Part shown: positions 1-7,678 of the stretch, one piece after another
Numbering within the stretch: position 1 is the stretch's first letter
How the letters are laid out: each line of letters opens with the position of its first letter
Notes under the pieces: model-generated
What the model saw: the letters and a program-made list of their open reading frames with translations, nothing else
What the model was told of the DNA's origin: nothing
Databases searched by the model: none
Position numbers and translations under genes: made by a program
Source: Cellulosilyticum sp.
GTDB lineage: Bacteria > Bacillota > Clostridia > Lachnospirales > Cellulosilyticaceae
DNA length: 53,217 bases
Assembly (NCBI GenBank): GCA_017421915.1
Contig: JAFOHG010000065.1
Coordinates: forward strand, 1-53,217
Direction of reading: 5' to 3'

Positions 1-1
1 G

Positions 2-1750
2 GTAACGCATCCAAAACGTATGCTTTCTTTAGATAAAACAAAAGAAGTAGAACGCTTAAAATCTTTTTTAGGGAATCAAGAAGGACTTCTTTCATGGAAG
101 TTAGATGGTTTAACCATTGTATGTACTTATGAAGAAGGTAAACTGGTAAGTGCTGTAACCAGAGGGAATGGACAAGTTGGAGAAGAGGTTACGAATAACG
201 CACGTACCTTTAAGAATTTACCACTGACAATAGATACAAAAGAGCGATTAGTCCTTCGTGGGGAAGCTATCATTACTTATGATGACTTTAATCAAATTAA
301 CGAAAGCCTAGGTGAAGGGGAAGAGAAATACAAAAACCCACGTAACTTATGTAGTGGAAGTGTAAGACAACTCAATCCAGCCATTACAGCAAAACGTAAT
401 GTAAGACTTTATGCTTTTACATTAGTAGAAGGTGGACCTAACTTTGAAAATAAATCAGAGCAAATGGACTGGTTAAGAGAAAAAGGCTTTAAAGTAGTTG
501 AGTATAAAAAAGTAACTGCTGAAAATATAGAAGAATCTGTAGCCTACTTTGCAGAGCAAATTAGCAAACAAGAATTTGCATCAGATGGCTTGGTACTCAC
601 TTATAATAATAGACCATATTCTGCCTCATTAGGTGAAACAGCAAAATTCCCTAAAGACTCTATTGCCTTTAAATGGAAAGATGAGCTTGTAGAAACAACA
701 TTATTAAATATTGAATGGAACACTTCTCGTACAGGGCTGATTAATCCAGTTGCTATTTTTGAACCAGTAGAAATAGAAGGAACTACAGTTGAACGTGCTA
801 GTGTGCATAACCTAAGCATTTTAGAAGAGCTTGAGTTAGGCATTGGGGATAAAATTACAGTTTATAAGGCAAATATGATTATTCCGCAAATTTCAGAAAA
901 TCTAACGAGAAGCAATCATATTGACATACCTGAGCATTGCCCAGTATGTGGTGCACAAACAGAAATCAAAAAAGAAAAAGAAACCAAGACCCTTATTTGT
1001 CCAAACAGTAATTGTAAGGCACAAAGATTACGTGCCTTTGTTCACTTTACAACAAGAGATGCCATGAATATTGAAGGACTTTCAGAAGCAACCATAGAAA
1101 AATTCCTTGAAAAAGATTATTTAGAGGATTTCACTTCCTTATATCATTTAGAACAATATGAAGCAGAGATTATTGAGATGGAGGGCTTTGGTAAGAGATC
1201 ATATACAAAGCTTATAAACTCTATTGAAAAATCTAAAGATATTGCACTGGCAAACTTTATTTATGCACTAGGAATTGCGCAAGTAGGTCTTGGGACAGCT
1301 AAGTTAATTTGTAAGCATTTTGAAAACAATCTAGAAGCTATGATGAATGCCAAAATAACAGAACTTACAGCTATTGATGGGGTTGGACCTGTTATTGCAG
1401 AGGAATTTGCAGCCTACTTTGCATTAGAAGCCAATAGAAATATGGTTAAAACTTTAGCTAATCAAGAATTACGTATTAAAGTAGAACAAATGCTACCTGT
1501 TTCAAGTGATTCCCAAATTGCAGGTAAAACGTTTGTTATTACAGGGGATGTTCATCATTTTAAAAATAGAAAAGAACTTCAAGCTAAAATTGAAGAATTA
1601 GGTGGAAAAGTCACAGGTTCTGTAAGTAAAAATACAGATTACCTCATCAATAATGATAGTGAATCTAGCTCAAGTAAAAATAAAAAAGCAAAAGAGTTAG
1701 GGGTACCTATTTTAACAGAGGAAGTATTTTTAGCACTAATTGAAGGTTAA
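2..1750 (+). CDS. ligA: NAD-dependent DNA ligase LigA (5' end outside window)
   Basis: Seals nicks in duplex DNA using NAD+ during replication and repair. The frame is open to the left edge (codons from base 2 read VTHPKR before the first ATG at 20), and the usual family length is about 670 residues, so roughly 100 N-terminal residues, including the NMN-binding domain Ia, are missing. Counting from that ATG, the adenylation lysine is K27 in a KLDG motif. RGNG and LRGE nucleotide-binding motifs, an OB domain, a four-cysteine zinc finger (C307, C310, C327, C332), helix-hairpin-helix repeats and a C-terminal BRCT domain (about 500-576) follow. The residue two before the lysine is Ser, where E. 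coli LigA has Glu113. The assignment is secure; the divergent active-site flanks resemble LigA proteins I recall from Lachnospiraceae. Confidence 0.95.
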   Translation, partial: VTHPKRMLSLDKTKEVERLKSFLGNQEGLLSWKLDGLTIVCTYEEGKLVSAVTRGNGQVGEEVTNNARTFKNLPLTIDTKERLVLRGEAIITYDDFNQINESLGEGEEKYKNPRNLCSGSVRQLNPAITAKRNVRLYAFTLVEGGPNFENKSEQMDWLREKGFKVVEYKKVTAENIEESVAYFAEQISKQEFASDGLVLTYNNRPYSASLGETAKFPKDSIAFKWKDELVETTLLNIEWNTSRTGLINPVAIFEPVEIEGTTVERASVHNLSILEELELGIGDKITVYKANMIIPQISENLTRSNHIDIPEHCPVCGAQTEIKKEKETKTLICPNSNCKAQRLRAFVHFTTRDAMNIEGLSEATIEKFLEKDYLEDFTSLYHLEQYEAEIIEMEGFGKRSYTKLINSIEKSKDIALANFIYALGIAQVGLGTAKLICKHFENNLEAMMNAKITELTAIDGVGPVIAEEFAAYFALEANRNMVKTLANQELRIKVEQMLPVSSDSQIAGKTFVITGDVHHFKNRKELQAKIEELGGKVTGSVSKNTDYLINNDSESSSSKNKKAKELGVPILTEEVFLALIEG

Positions 1751-1758
1751 GAAAAGTA

Positions 1759-1850
1759 AAAGGGGTACTATCACATGTCTATTTTAGTAAACATTTTTTT
1801 TAATTTATATTAGAAAAATGCAATTAGAATTGATAAGATAGTACCTTTTA
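1759..1850 (+). terminator. possible hairpin after ligA
   Basis: An imperfect inverted repeat pairs 1760-1772 (AAGGGGTACTATC) with 1835-1848 (AGATAGTACCTTTT). The loop of about 60 bases is long for an intrinsic terminator, so this is tentative. Confidence 0.3.
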
Positions 1851-1957
1851 TGTATGATATAAGTTAACATATAAATTTTACAAATAAGCATGATAGTGAT
1901 TCATTCCTTTTAAGAATGTGAAATTCATTAGAGAAAAACATATGGTGGCACATTTAA

Positions 1958-1986
1958 TTGACAGAATAATTTGTATATAATAAACT
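1958..1986 (+). promoter_or_regulatory. candidate proA promoter
   Basis: TTGACA (1958-1963) is followed after 17 bases by TAAACT (1981-1986), a 4/6 match to the -10 consensus. A better TATAAT lies at 1976-1981, but only 12 bases after the -35 element. Confidence 0.35.
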
Positions 1987-2017
1987 ATAAGAACACAAAA
2001 AATAGGAGGTACGCGAG

Positions 2018-3298
2018 ATGAGTATGATTGAAGCAGCTAAAAAAGCGAGAGAAGCTTCTATTCAATTAGCAGCTATGTCTGCTGAAAGTAAAAATCAAGC
2101 ATTAGAAGCGATTAAGGAGGCATTAGCAGCAAATGTAGAAGCTATTAAAGCAGCTAATGTGATAGATGTAGAAAATAGTAAGAAAGAACAAGTTGCAGAG
2201 CCTATTTTAAAGAGACTTAAATTTGAAGAAGAAAAAGTACAAGATGTATGTGCAGGAATTAAAAGTTTAGTTGGTTTAGAAGACCCAGTAGGTAAAGTAC
2301 AACTTCAAACAGAATTAGATGATGAATTAACCTTGACACGTATTGCTTGGCCAATTGGTGTAATTGGTGTCATCTTTGAATCTAGGCCAGATGCGCTTGT
2401 TCAAATTTCTACACTATGCTTAAAGAGTGGAAATGCAGTCCTTCTTAAGGGTGGTTCTGAAGCAAAAGAAACCAATCGTATTTTATTTAACATTATTAAT
2501 GAAGCATCTATTAAAGCAGGTATGCCAGAAGGATGGATTGCTTTAATGGAAAGTAGAGAAGATGTTAATAGTATTTTAGCAATGGATGAGTATATTGATT
2601 TACTTGTACCAAGAGGTTCTAATGCGTTTGTACAATACATTATGAAAAATACCAATATCCCAGTTATTGGTCATGCAGATGGTATTTGTCATACTTTTGT
2701 AGATGAGTCTGCTAATATAGAGATGGCGATAGATTTAGTTGTTGACTCAAAGACACAGTATGTAGTGGTATGTAATGCTTTAGAAACATTACTTGTACAT
2801 GAAAATATTGCAAAAGCATTTTTACCAAAACTAAAACAAGCTTTAAGTGAAAAAGGGGCTGTGATTAAAGGCTGTGAAAAAACAAGAAAGATTATCGAGT
2901 GTGAAGTTGCAACTGAAGAAGACTGGAAGACAGAGTACTTAGATTATATTCTTTCTATAAAAATAGTAAGTGATGTAGAAGAAGCTATTGCCCATATTAA
3001 TAAGTACGGTTCAGGGCATACAGATTCAATTATTACAGAAAACAATGTGAATACTAAAATTTTTATGAACTTAGTAGATTCAGCTAATGTTTTCCATAAT
3101 GCCTCTACGCGTTTTAGTGATGGTTTTAGATATGGCTTTGGGGCAGAGGTAGGCGTAAGCACATCTAAAATTCATGCAAGAGGGCCAGTTGGATTAGAGG
3201 GATTACTTATTTATAAATATCAGCTTGAAGGAAAAGGGCAAATTGTAGCAGACTACGCTTCAGGTAAGAAGTGTTTTAAACATAGACGCATTATCTAA
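2018..3298 (+). CDS. proA: Glutamate-5-semialdehyde dehydrogenase (gamma-glutamyl phosphate reductase)
   Basis: Reduces gamma-glutamyl phosphate to glutamate-5-semialdehyde with NADPH, the second step of proline synthesis; cytosolic. At 426 residues it has the normal family length. The aldehyde-dehydrogenase-type catalytic cysteine is C252, in the segment KTQYVVVCNA. The cofactor-domain segment IGVIFESRPD and the C-terminal HARGPVGLEGL are characteristic of ProA. The start is the ATG at 2018, behind a strong AGGAGGT. proB is not adjacent, so the glutamate kinase must be encoded elsewhere. The gene stands alone between ligA and a small membrane-protein gene. No T-box or other leader structure is visible in the 267-base gap upstream. 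Confidence 0.95.
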   Translation: MSMIEAAKKAREASIQLAAMSAESKNQALEAIKEALAANVEAIKAANVIDVENSKKEQVAEPILKRLKFEEEKVQDVCAGIKSLVGLEDPVGKVQLQTELDDELTLTRIAWPIGVIGVIFESRPDALVQISTLCLKSGNAVLLKGGSEAKETNRILFNIINEASIKAGMPEGWIALMESREDVNSILAMDEYIDLLVPRGSNAFVQYIMKNTNIPVIGHADGICHTFVDESANIEMAIDLVVDSKTQYVVVCNALETLLVHENIAKAFLPKLKQALSEKGAVIKGCEKTRKIIECEVATEEDWKTEYLDYILSIKIVSDVEEAIAHINKYGSGHTDSIITENNVNTKIFMNLVDSANVFHNASTRFSDGFRYGFGAEVGVSTSKIHARGPVGLEGLLIYKYQLEGKGQIVADYASGKKCFKHRRII

Positions 3299-3358
3299 TT
3301 AAATCTAATTAAAATGAATTTAATCAAAAAAAAATTAAGAAAGTTAATTTAAAATATA

Positions 3359-3387
3359 GTGAAAATTTATCTTAAATATGCTATAAT
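3359..3387 (+). promoter_or_regulatory. candidate promoter, extended -10
   Basis: TATAAT at 3382-3387 is preceded by TG (TGC TATAAT), giving an extended -10. GTGAAA at 3359-3364 is a weak -35 at 17-base spacing. It would drive the small membrane-protein gene at 3426. Confidence 0.45.
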
Positions 3388-3425
3388 ACACATTACGTTA
3401 AAAGATATAGCGGGAGGAGATTTAT

Positions 3426-3620
3426 TTGCTGGAGCAAGTTTTAATGGGGAACAAAGAAGATCTGCTCAAGTTCTTTAAGAGAATGTTCATTGTAATGGTA
3501 ACTTTAGCTGTTATTAGTATAATTTTAATTAATACATTATTTGTATACTATGAACATTATGTATACAAGGAAGATGCAAGAGTTATTTATAACATTCAGC
3601 ATACAAGTTCACATACCTAG
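3426..3620 (+). CDS. small single-span membrane protein, unknown function
   Basis: 64 residues; I do not recognise a family. The start is a TTG at 3426, five bases after a strong GGGAGGAGA, which is far better than any internal ATG. A short charged N-terminus (NKEDLLKFFKRM) leads into one hydrophobic helix at about residues 19-41, then a tail with two tyrosine pairs and a His/Ser end. By topology it should sit in the cytoplasmic membrane. It has its own extended -10 promoter and a strong terminator, so it looks like a real monocistronic gene. It could be a small regulatory or stress membrane peptide, but nothing in the sequence says which. Confidence 0.6.
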   Translation: MLEQVLMGNKEDLLKFFKRMFIVMVTLAVISIILINTLFVYYEHYVYKEDARVIYNIQHTSSHT

Positions 3621-3651
3621 ATATTTAAAGCTTATTTTAAATGAGATAAAT

Positions 3652-3696
3652 AAAAAGGTACTTACTGAGAGTAACAAATCAGTAAGTACCTTTTTT
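3652..3696. terminator. bidirectional intrinsic terminator
   Basis: AAAAGGTACTTACTGA pairs with TCAGTAAGTACCTTTT and is followed by a T run on the plus strand. The A run at the 5' side becomes a T run on the minus strand, so it can also end the convergent permease transcript. Confidence 0.85.
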
Positions 3697-3701
3697 ATTA
3701 T

Positions 3702-3735
3702 TTAAATAGATTTAAATTTATTTAAATCTATTTAA
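3702..3735. repeat. 15-bp perfect inverted repeat
   Basis: TTAAATAGATTTAAA (3702-3716) and TTTAAATCTATTTAA (3721-3735) form a perfect AT-only hairpin with a 4-base loop. It overlaps the permease stop codon and may assist the terminator next to it. Confidence 0.55.
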
Positions 3736-5224
3736 GATAATTATTTTCATAGCGCCAATAAAGGATATAGGCAATAATAGCAAATAAAATAGGACCTCCA
3801 CCTGCGAAGAGTGTATTAGACCAATTACCATCAATAGCAGGTTCAATAATAGAAAATACATTAGCTATACCAACAACAAATGTAACAATAATAGTTGCTA
3901 TAAGGGCAGAGGTATAAGTTTTATAAATTTCAAAAGGCTTATGAATTTTAGAATTCTTTTTAAAGAAGATAAAAGCAATAGATAAAAACATATAAGGAAT
4001 AGTCATTGCAACATTAGTCATGATGATAAGTTTATTAAAGAAAGCAGAAGCATTATCCCCACCAAATGAAACAAGTAAGATTAAGATACATACAATAATA
4101 CCTTGTACAATCATAGCGTTAAATGGCATTTCTTTAGAATCTAAACTACAAAGTTTATTTGGAAAGAGATGCTCAGGTATTCCTTCAATAAGTTGTTTAA
4201 GAGGCGCATAAATTAAAGTAAAAGATGCACCACTTAAAGCTAAAAACATAGCTAGACCTGTAATTCTAGCAAAAATATTACCAATAGTCTGTGCAACAGA
4301 AGTTGAAGTACCAAAAGATAGACCAAGTTGATAGCCTAAATGATTCATTAATACATAAGTAACATTAGCAGTATTTACATCAGGAGAAGAAAGGATATCA
4401 TTCCAGTTTGTAAAACATCCAACGGAAAAAATACCTACAGAATAACCAATAGAAATAACAATAGCAGCAATAGCAACACCTTTTGGGAAGGTAACTTCTG
4501 CTTTTTCAGTTTGGTCTACTAAACCACCTACAGCTTCAATACCACCATAAGCAAAAATAGCATAAGTGAAGAAAGATAAAATAGAAATGGTGGATTGATA
4601 ACTTGGATTAGGAGAGACAAGTATATTGACATTTTCTCCTGAAATAGGTTGTGAAAAATTACCACCGCTTAAAAATAGAATGAGTAATCCCCCGCCAATT
4701 AAGAGAATATTAAGGAGAGTGATTGCACTACCACCTACAGAAGTTATCTTCTTTATAGCATTAATTCCTTGCGAAGAAATCAGTGTAACAACAATAATCC
4801 AAATGAGACCTAAAATACCAATGACTTGAGTACTATTTAATCCCCATAAGGAAAGAGAGCCTGTACGATCTTCTCCAAAAATAGCATTGGATAAAGGAAT
4901 CCATATAGATGAAGAAACATTAACTTGCCAGATAAGATAAGAAGCATACCACATAAAGGTACCTATAAAAGCATATTTAGGGCCAACAGAAGAATTCATC
5001 CATGAATAAATCCCACCTTTTTCGTTCTTATAAGCTGCCCCGTATTCTGCCATCATAAAAGCATAAGGTAGAAAGAAAGTAATAGCCCCTAATATATACC
5101 AAGGAATTGCACCGTATCCCATAAGAAAGAAAGCTCTAGGCATATTGGCAAACCCGTATACTGATGTGAAAATCATAAGAACAAGTGACGTTAAAGTTAA
5201 TTTTTTTGCAATTTGATTAGACAT
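3728..5224 (-). CDS. yjeM: APC-family amino acid permease, YjeM type
   Basis: An integral membrane transporter of the amino acid-polyamine-organocation superfamily, probably moving an amino acid or amine across the cytoplasmic membrane; the substrate is not known. It has 498 residues and about 12 hydrophobic segments. It follows E. coli YjeM, as I recall that sequence, almost end to end: an N-terminal LMIFTSVYGFANMPRAF segment, GGIYSWMNSSVGPKYAFIGT, FAIFAYGGIEAVGGLVDQTE and LVSFGGDNASAFFNKL. The start is ATG, seven bases after AGGAGG. It is a lone minus-strand gene, convergent with the small membrane-protein gene and divergent from rubrerythrin. The family call is firm; any substrate would be a guess. 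Confidence 0.85.
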   Translation of the reverse strand: MSNQIAKKLTLTSLVLMIFTSVYGFANMPRAFFLMGYGAIPWYILGAITFFLPYAFMMAEYGAAYKNEKGGIYSWMNSSVGPKYAFIGTFMWYASYLIWQVNVSSSIWIPLSNAIFGEDRTGSLSLWGLNSTQVIGILGLIWIIVVTLISSQGINAIKKITSVGGSAITLLNILLIGGGLLILFLSGGNFSQPISGENVNILVSPNPSYQSTISILSFFTYAIFAYGGIEAVGGLVDQTEKAEVTFPKGVAIAAIVISIGYSVGIFSVGCFTNWNDILSSPDVNTANVTYVLMNHLGYQLGLSFGTSTSVAQTIGNIFARITGLAMFLALSGASFTLIYAPLKQLIEGIPEHLFPNKLCSLDSKEMPFNAMIVQGIIVCILILLVSFGGDNASAFFNKLIIMTNVAMTIPYMFLSIAFIFFKKNSKIHKPFEIYKTYTSALIATIIVTFVVGIANVFSIIEPAIDGNWSNTLFAGGGPILFAIIAYILYWRYENNYLK

Positions 5225-5353
5225 ATAATCCTCCTAAATCATTACTACTTTTTAGCTAAAATTAAATAGTAAATAAATGGAATTAAGTAGCATATAGATG
5301 ACATGTAGACTCATAATGAGATTAGAGTGTGCATTTTTGTAAAAAAAATGCTA

Positions 5354-5391
5354 TTCTCTCTAAAAAAAATATGACCTTCTCTAAAAAAATT
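5354..5391. repeat. two copies of TTCTCT-A7 motif
   Basis: TCTCTCTAAAAAAAAT (about 5354-5370) and TTCTCTAAAAAAATT (about 5377-5391) are near-identical tracts a little over 20 bases apart, roughly two helical turns. They lie in the 305-base gap between the divergent permease and rubrerythrin genes. Apart from these and the rubrerythrin promoter and operator, I see nothing in that gap. Confidence 0.3.
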
Positions 5392-5422
5392 AAAACTTAA
5401 TCTAAAATTTAAGAAATACTAA

Positions 5423-5450
5423 TTGACAAAAATAAAAAATATGATATGAT
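5423..5450 (+). promoter_or_regulatory. rubrerythrin promoter
   Basis: TTGACA (5423-5428), 16-base spacer, TATGAT (5445-5450). Confidence 0.65.
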
Positions 5451-5464
5451 AAATATATGCAACG

Positions 5465-5480
5465 GATAATTATTATTATC
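5465..5480 (+). promoter_or_regulatory. Fur/PerR-like operator
   Basis: The palindrome GATAAT-TATT-ATTATC is perfect in its 6-bp arms and resembles Fur-family boxes. It begins 15 bases after the -10 element, over the start or early transcribed region, which suits repression. Reverse rubrerythrins of clostridia are known PerR targets; binding here is inferred. Confidence 0.5.
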
Positions 5481-5529
5481 TAATAAATAAAGAGTTAATA
5501 AATGATTTATATAAATGGAGGGAATTAAT

Positions 5530-6075
5530 ATGAAAAAATATGTATGTACAATTTGTGGTTATGTTTATGAAGGTGAAGTAGCACCAGAAGTATGTCCAAT
5601 TTGCCAAGCTGGTGCAGACAAATTCATCGAACAAACAGGAGAAAGAGTATACGCTGACGAACACAGAATTGGTGTAGCTCAAGGTGTAGATGAAAGAATT
5701 ATCGAAGGTCTTCGTCAAAACTTTGTAGGTGAATGTACAGAAGTAGGTATGTACCTTGCAATGAGCCGTCAAGCTGATAGAGAAGGTTACCCAGAAGTAG
5801 CTGAAGCATACAAAAGAATTGCTTTCGAAGAAGCAGAACATGCTGCTAAATTCGCTGAGTTATTAGGTGAAGTAGTAGTTGCTGATACAGCTAAAAACCT
5901 TGAAATGCGTGTAGAAGCAGAACACGGTGCAACACAAGGTAAAAAAGATATCGCTACACTTGCTAAAGAATTAGGATTAGATGCAATTCACGATACAGTA
6001 CACGAAATGTGTAAAGACGAAGCTCGTCACGGTAAAGCATTCGAAGGTCTTTTAAACAGATACTTTGGTAAATAA
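5530..6075 (+). CDS. rbr: Reverse rubrerythrin (peroxide-reducing non-haem iron protein)
   Basis: Reduces hydrogen peroxide (and supports oxygen reduction) in anaerobes with electrons from NAD(P)H via redox partners; cytosolic. The rubredoxin domain comes first: CTICGY and CPICQ supply the four Fe-binding cysteines within residues 6-28. The ferritin-like diiron domain follows, with EEAEH and DEARH motifs. This order is the reverse of classical rubrerythrin and matches the reverse rubrerythrins of Clostridium acetobutylicum. The start is taken as the ATG at 5530, because the in-frame ATG at 5515 lies in the ribosome-binding site (GGAGGG, 5517-5522); that gives 181 residues. Codon use is strongly biased (GAA, GGT, GTA), suggesting high expression. 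Confidence 0.93.
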   Translation: MKKYVCTICGYVYEGEVAPEVCPICQAGADKFIEQTGERVYADEHRIGVAQGVDERIIEGLRQNFVGECTEVGMYLAMSRQADREGYPEVAEAYKRIAFEEAEHAAKFAELLGEVVVADTAKNLEMRVEAEHGATQGKKDIATLAKELGLDAIHDTVHEMCKDEARHGKAFEGLLNRYFGK

Positions 6076-6100
6076 TAAATAGAGTTTAGATAAAATATTA

Positions 6101-6143
6101 AAAGGTGGTATTACAAATTAAATTGTATAATACCACCTTTTTT
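6101..6143 (+). terminator. intrinsic terminator after rubrerythrin
   Basis: AAAGGTGGTATTA (6101-6113) pairs with TAATACCACCTTT (6128-6140), followed by T residues. The remaining roughly 220 bases before the methyltransferase gene show no convincing feature. Confidence 0.85.
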
Positions 6144-6363
6144 GCGTATATAAAAATTAGGAAATGTTCAGACATAGGATTTATAGAGTATTGATGTGAT
6201 GGTAGGATGTGGAATCTCTTGATGGGGATTGTATTTGAATAATTTGTTACTTTAGATGAGCAGATTATATTTTATTAATAAGTCTTTGCAGAAAGTTAGA
6301 TAAAGCGATAGGATAATAGGAGCATTTTAAAGAAGAATAATTAAGATGTAGAGAAGGAGCGTT

Positions 6364-7245
6364 ATGAAACAAGAAATATACTTTAAGCAAATAGATGGAA
6401 ATATAGAGATAATACAAAATGAAAGTACTATGCTGCTATTAGGAGATAGTCTTCACATTCTTAAACAGATGAAGGAAAAGACTATAGATTTAATTTTTGC
6501 AGATCCTCCTTATAATATTGGAAAAGATTTTGGAAATAATAAAGATATTTGGGAAAGTACAAAAGCCTATATAGAATGGTGCAAAAAGTGGCTGGATGAA
6601 TGTATGCGTGTACTAAAAGATGAGGGGACAATGTACTTTATGACAGCAACTCAATTTATGCCTTATTTAGATGTATATATGTCAGAAAAATATAATGTAC
6701 TCTCGAGAATTGTATGGACATATGATAGTTCTGGGATGCAATCTAAGAAAATTTTTGGTTCTTTATATGAACCTATTTTAATGGTAAATAAATCTCCTAA
6801 AAGCAACTATATTTTTAATAGTGAAGCTATATTAGTGGAAGCTAAAACTGGGGCACAAAGGAAGTTGATAGATTATAGAAAAACACCACCTATGCCTTAC
6901 AATACGCACAAAGTTCCAGGCAATGTATGGGAGTTTTCGAGGGTACGTTATAGGATGGCGGAGTATGAAAATCATCCAACTCAAAAACCAGAAGCACTTT
7001 TGGAAAGAATTATATTAGCCTCTAGTAATGAGGGAGATGTGGTACTAGATCCGTTTAGTGGAAGCTTTACTACAGCTAGTGTGGCATTAAAGTTAAAGAG
7101 GAAAGCTATCGGCATTGAATTAAATGAAGAATTTTATAAGATAGGTATTAGAAGGACAAATTTGGCGAATGAATATAAAGATGAGCAACTTGTGAAAAAT
7201 AAGATAAGGAAAACGAATCATAAGAGTAAGAAAGATCATCAGTAA
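6364..7245 (+). CDS. yhdJ: Orphan DNA adenine-N6 methyltransferase, YhdJ type
   Basis: Transfers a methyl group from S-adenosylmethionine to adenine in DNA. Catalytic motif IV (DPPYNIG, about residue 47) comes before the recognition region and the SAM-binding motif I (DPFSGSFTT, about residue 226), the order of the beta class. Long matches to E. coli YhdJ as I recall it (LVEAKTGAQR, KVPGNVWEF, ENHPTQKPEALL) suggest the same ATGCAT target, but that is inference. No restriction endonuclease gene lies beside it: the neighbours are rubrerythrin and ptsH. It therefore looks like a solitary, possibly regulatory methyltransferase. The C-terminus is a lysine-rich tail. The start ATG follows GAAGGAG. 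Confidence 0.9.
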   Translation: MKQEIYFKQIDGNIEIIQNESTMLLLGDSLHILKQMKEKTIDLIFADPPYNIGKDFGNNKDIWESTKAYIEWCKKWLDECMRVLKDEGTMYFMTATQFMPYLDVYMSEKYNVLSRIVWTYDSSGMQSKKIFGSLYEPILMVNKSPKSNYIFNSEAILVEAKTGAQRKLIDYRKTPPMPYNTHKVPGNVWEFSRVRYRMAEYENHPTQKPEALLERIILASSNEGDVVLDPFSGSFTTASVALKLKRKAIGIELNEEFYKIGIRRTNLANEYKDEQLVKNKIRKTNHKSKKDHQ

Positions 7246-7301
7246 ACTTAAATGTTAAAAATTAGTTAACATAAATTTAAAGCATTATTTACTTTTAAGT
7301 A

Positions 7302-7329
7302 TTGACAGAATGTTATAATTAAATATAAT
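7302..7329 (+). promoter_or_regulatory. ptsHI promoter
   Basis: TTGACA (7302-7307), 16-base spacer, TATAAT (7324-7329), about 65 bases before the ptsH start. Confidence 0.6.
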
Positions 7330-7394
7330 TTAGGATAGAATATATTGAAAAAGTAAAACAAAACAAAATAACATATCGAAATAGAGGAGAAATT

Positions 7395-7655
7395 ATGATT
7401 ACATTAACTACAAAACTTAACAATGCACAGGGATTACATGCTAGACCAGCAACCTTATTTTGTAAAGAAGCTGGACAATTTAAGTCAGAGGTTAAACTTG
7501 TTTGTGGAGATAAAGAAGGAAATGCAAAAAGCTTAATTGCGCTTTTAGCAATGGGATTGACAGCAGGTTCTGAAATTCAAGTTGTAGCAGATGGAGAGGA
7601 TGAAGAAGCTGCAGCAACACATATGGCAGAATTCATTCAAACTTTTCAAGAATAA
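7395..7655 (+). CDS. ptsH: Phosphocarrier protein HPr
   Basis: Carries phosphate from Enzyme I to the sugar-specific EII permeases of the phosphotransferase system. The active-site histidine is H15 in GLHARPAT. The regulatory serine for HPr kinase is S46 in NAKSLIALLAMG, so the protein can also act as a CcpA co-repressor in Gram-positive fashion. At 86 residues it is the normal length. It begins at ATG 7395 after AGAGGAG and is followed 23 bases later by ptsI, the standard operon. A second HPr-like gene (crh) lies at 49514 in this window. Confidence 0.96.
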   Translation: MITLTTKLNNAQGLHARPATLFCKEAGQFKSEVKLVCGDKEGNAKSLIALLAMGLTAGSEIQVVADGEDEEAAATHMAEFIQTFQE

Positions 7656-7678
7656 TTCATAGCTTAGGAGGAGAACAG

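Noticed and set aside
1976-1981. TATAAT as -10 element of proA with TTGACA at 1958
   Set aside because: Spacing is only 12 bases; TAAACT at 17 bases is the more workable partner.
5476-5841. 121-codon minus-strand frame over the rubrerythrin gene
   Set aside because: Mirror of a strongly biased coding sequence; composition is Phe/Ser/Tyr/Thr-rich and it covers the rubrerythrin promoter region.
6144-6363. Possible small gene between rubrerythrin and the methyltransferase
   Set aside because: No open frame with start, ribosome site and plausible composition on either strand.
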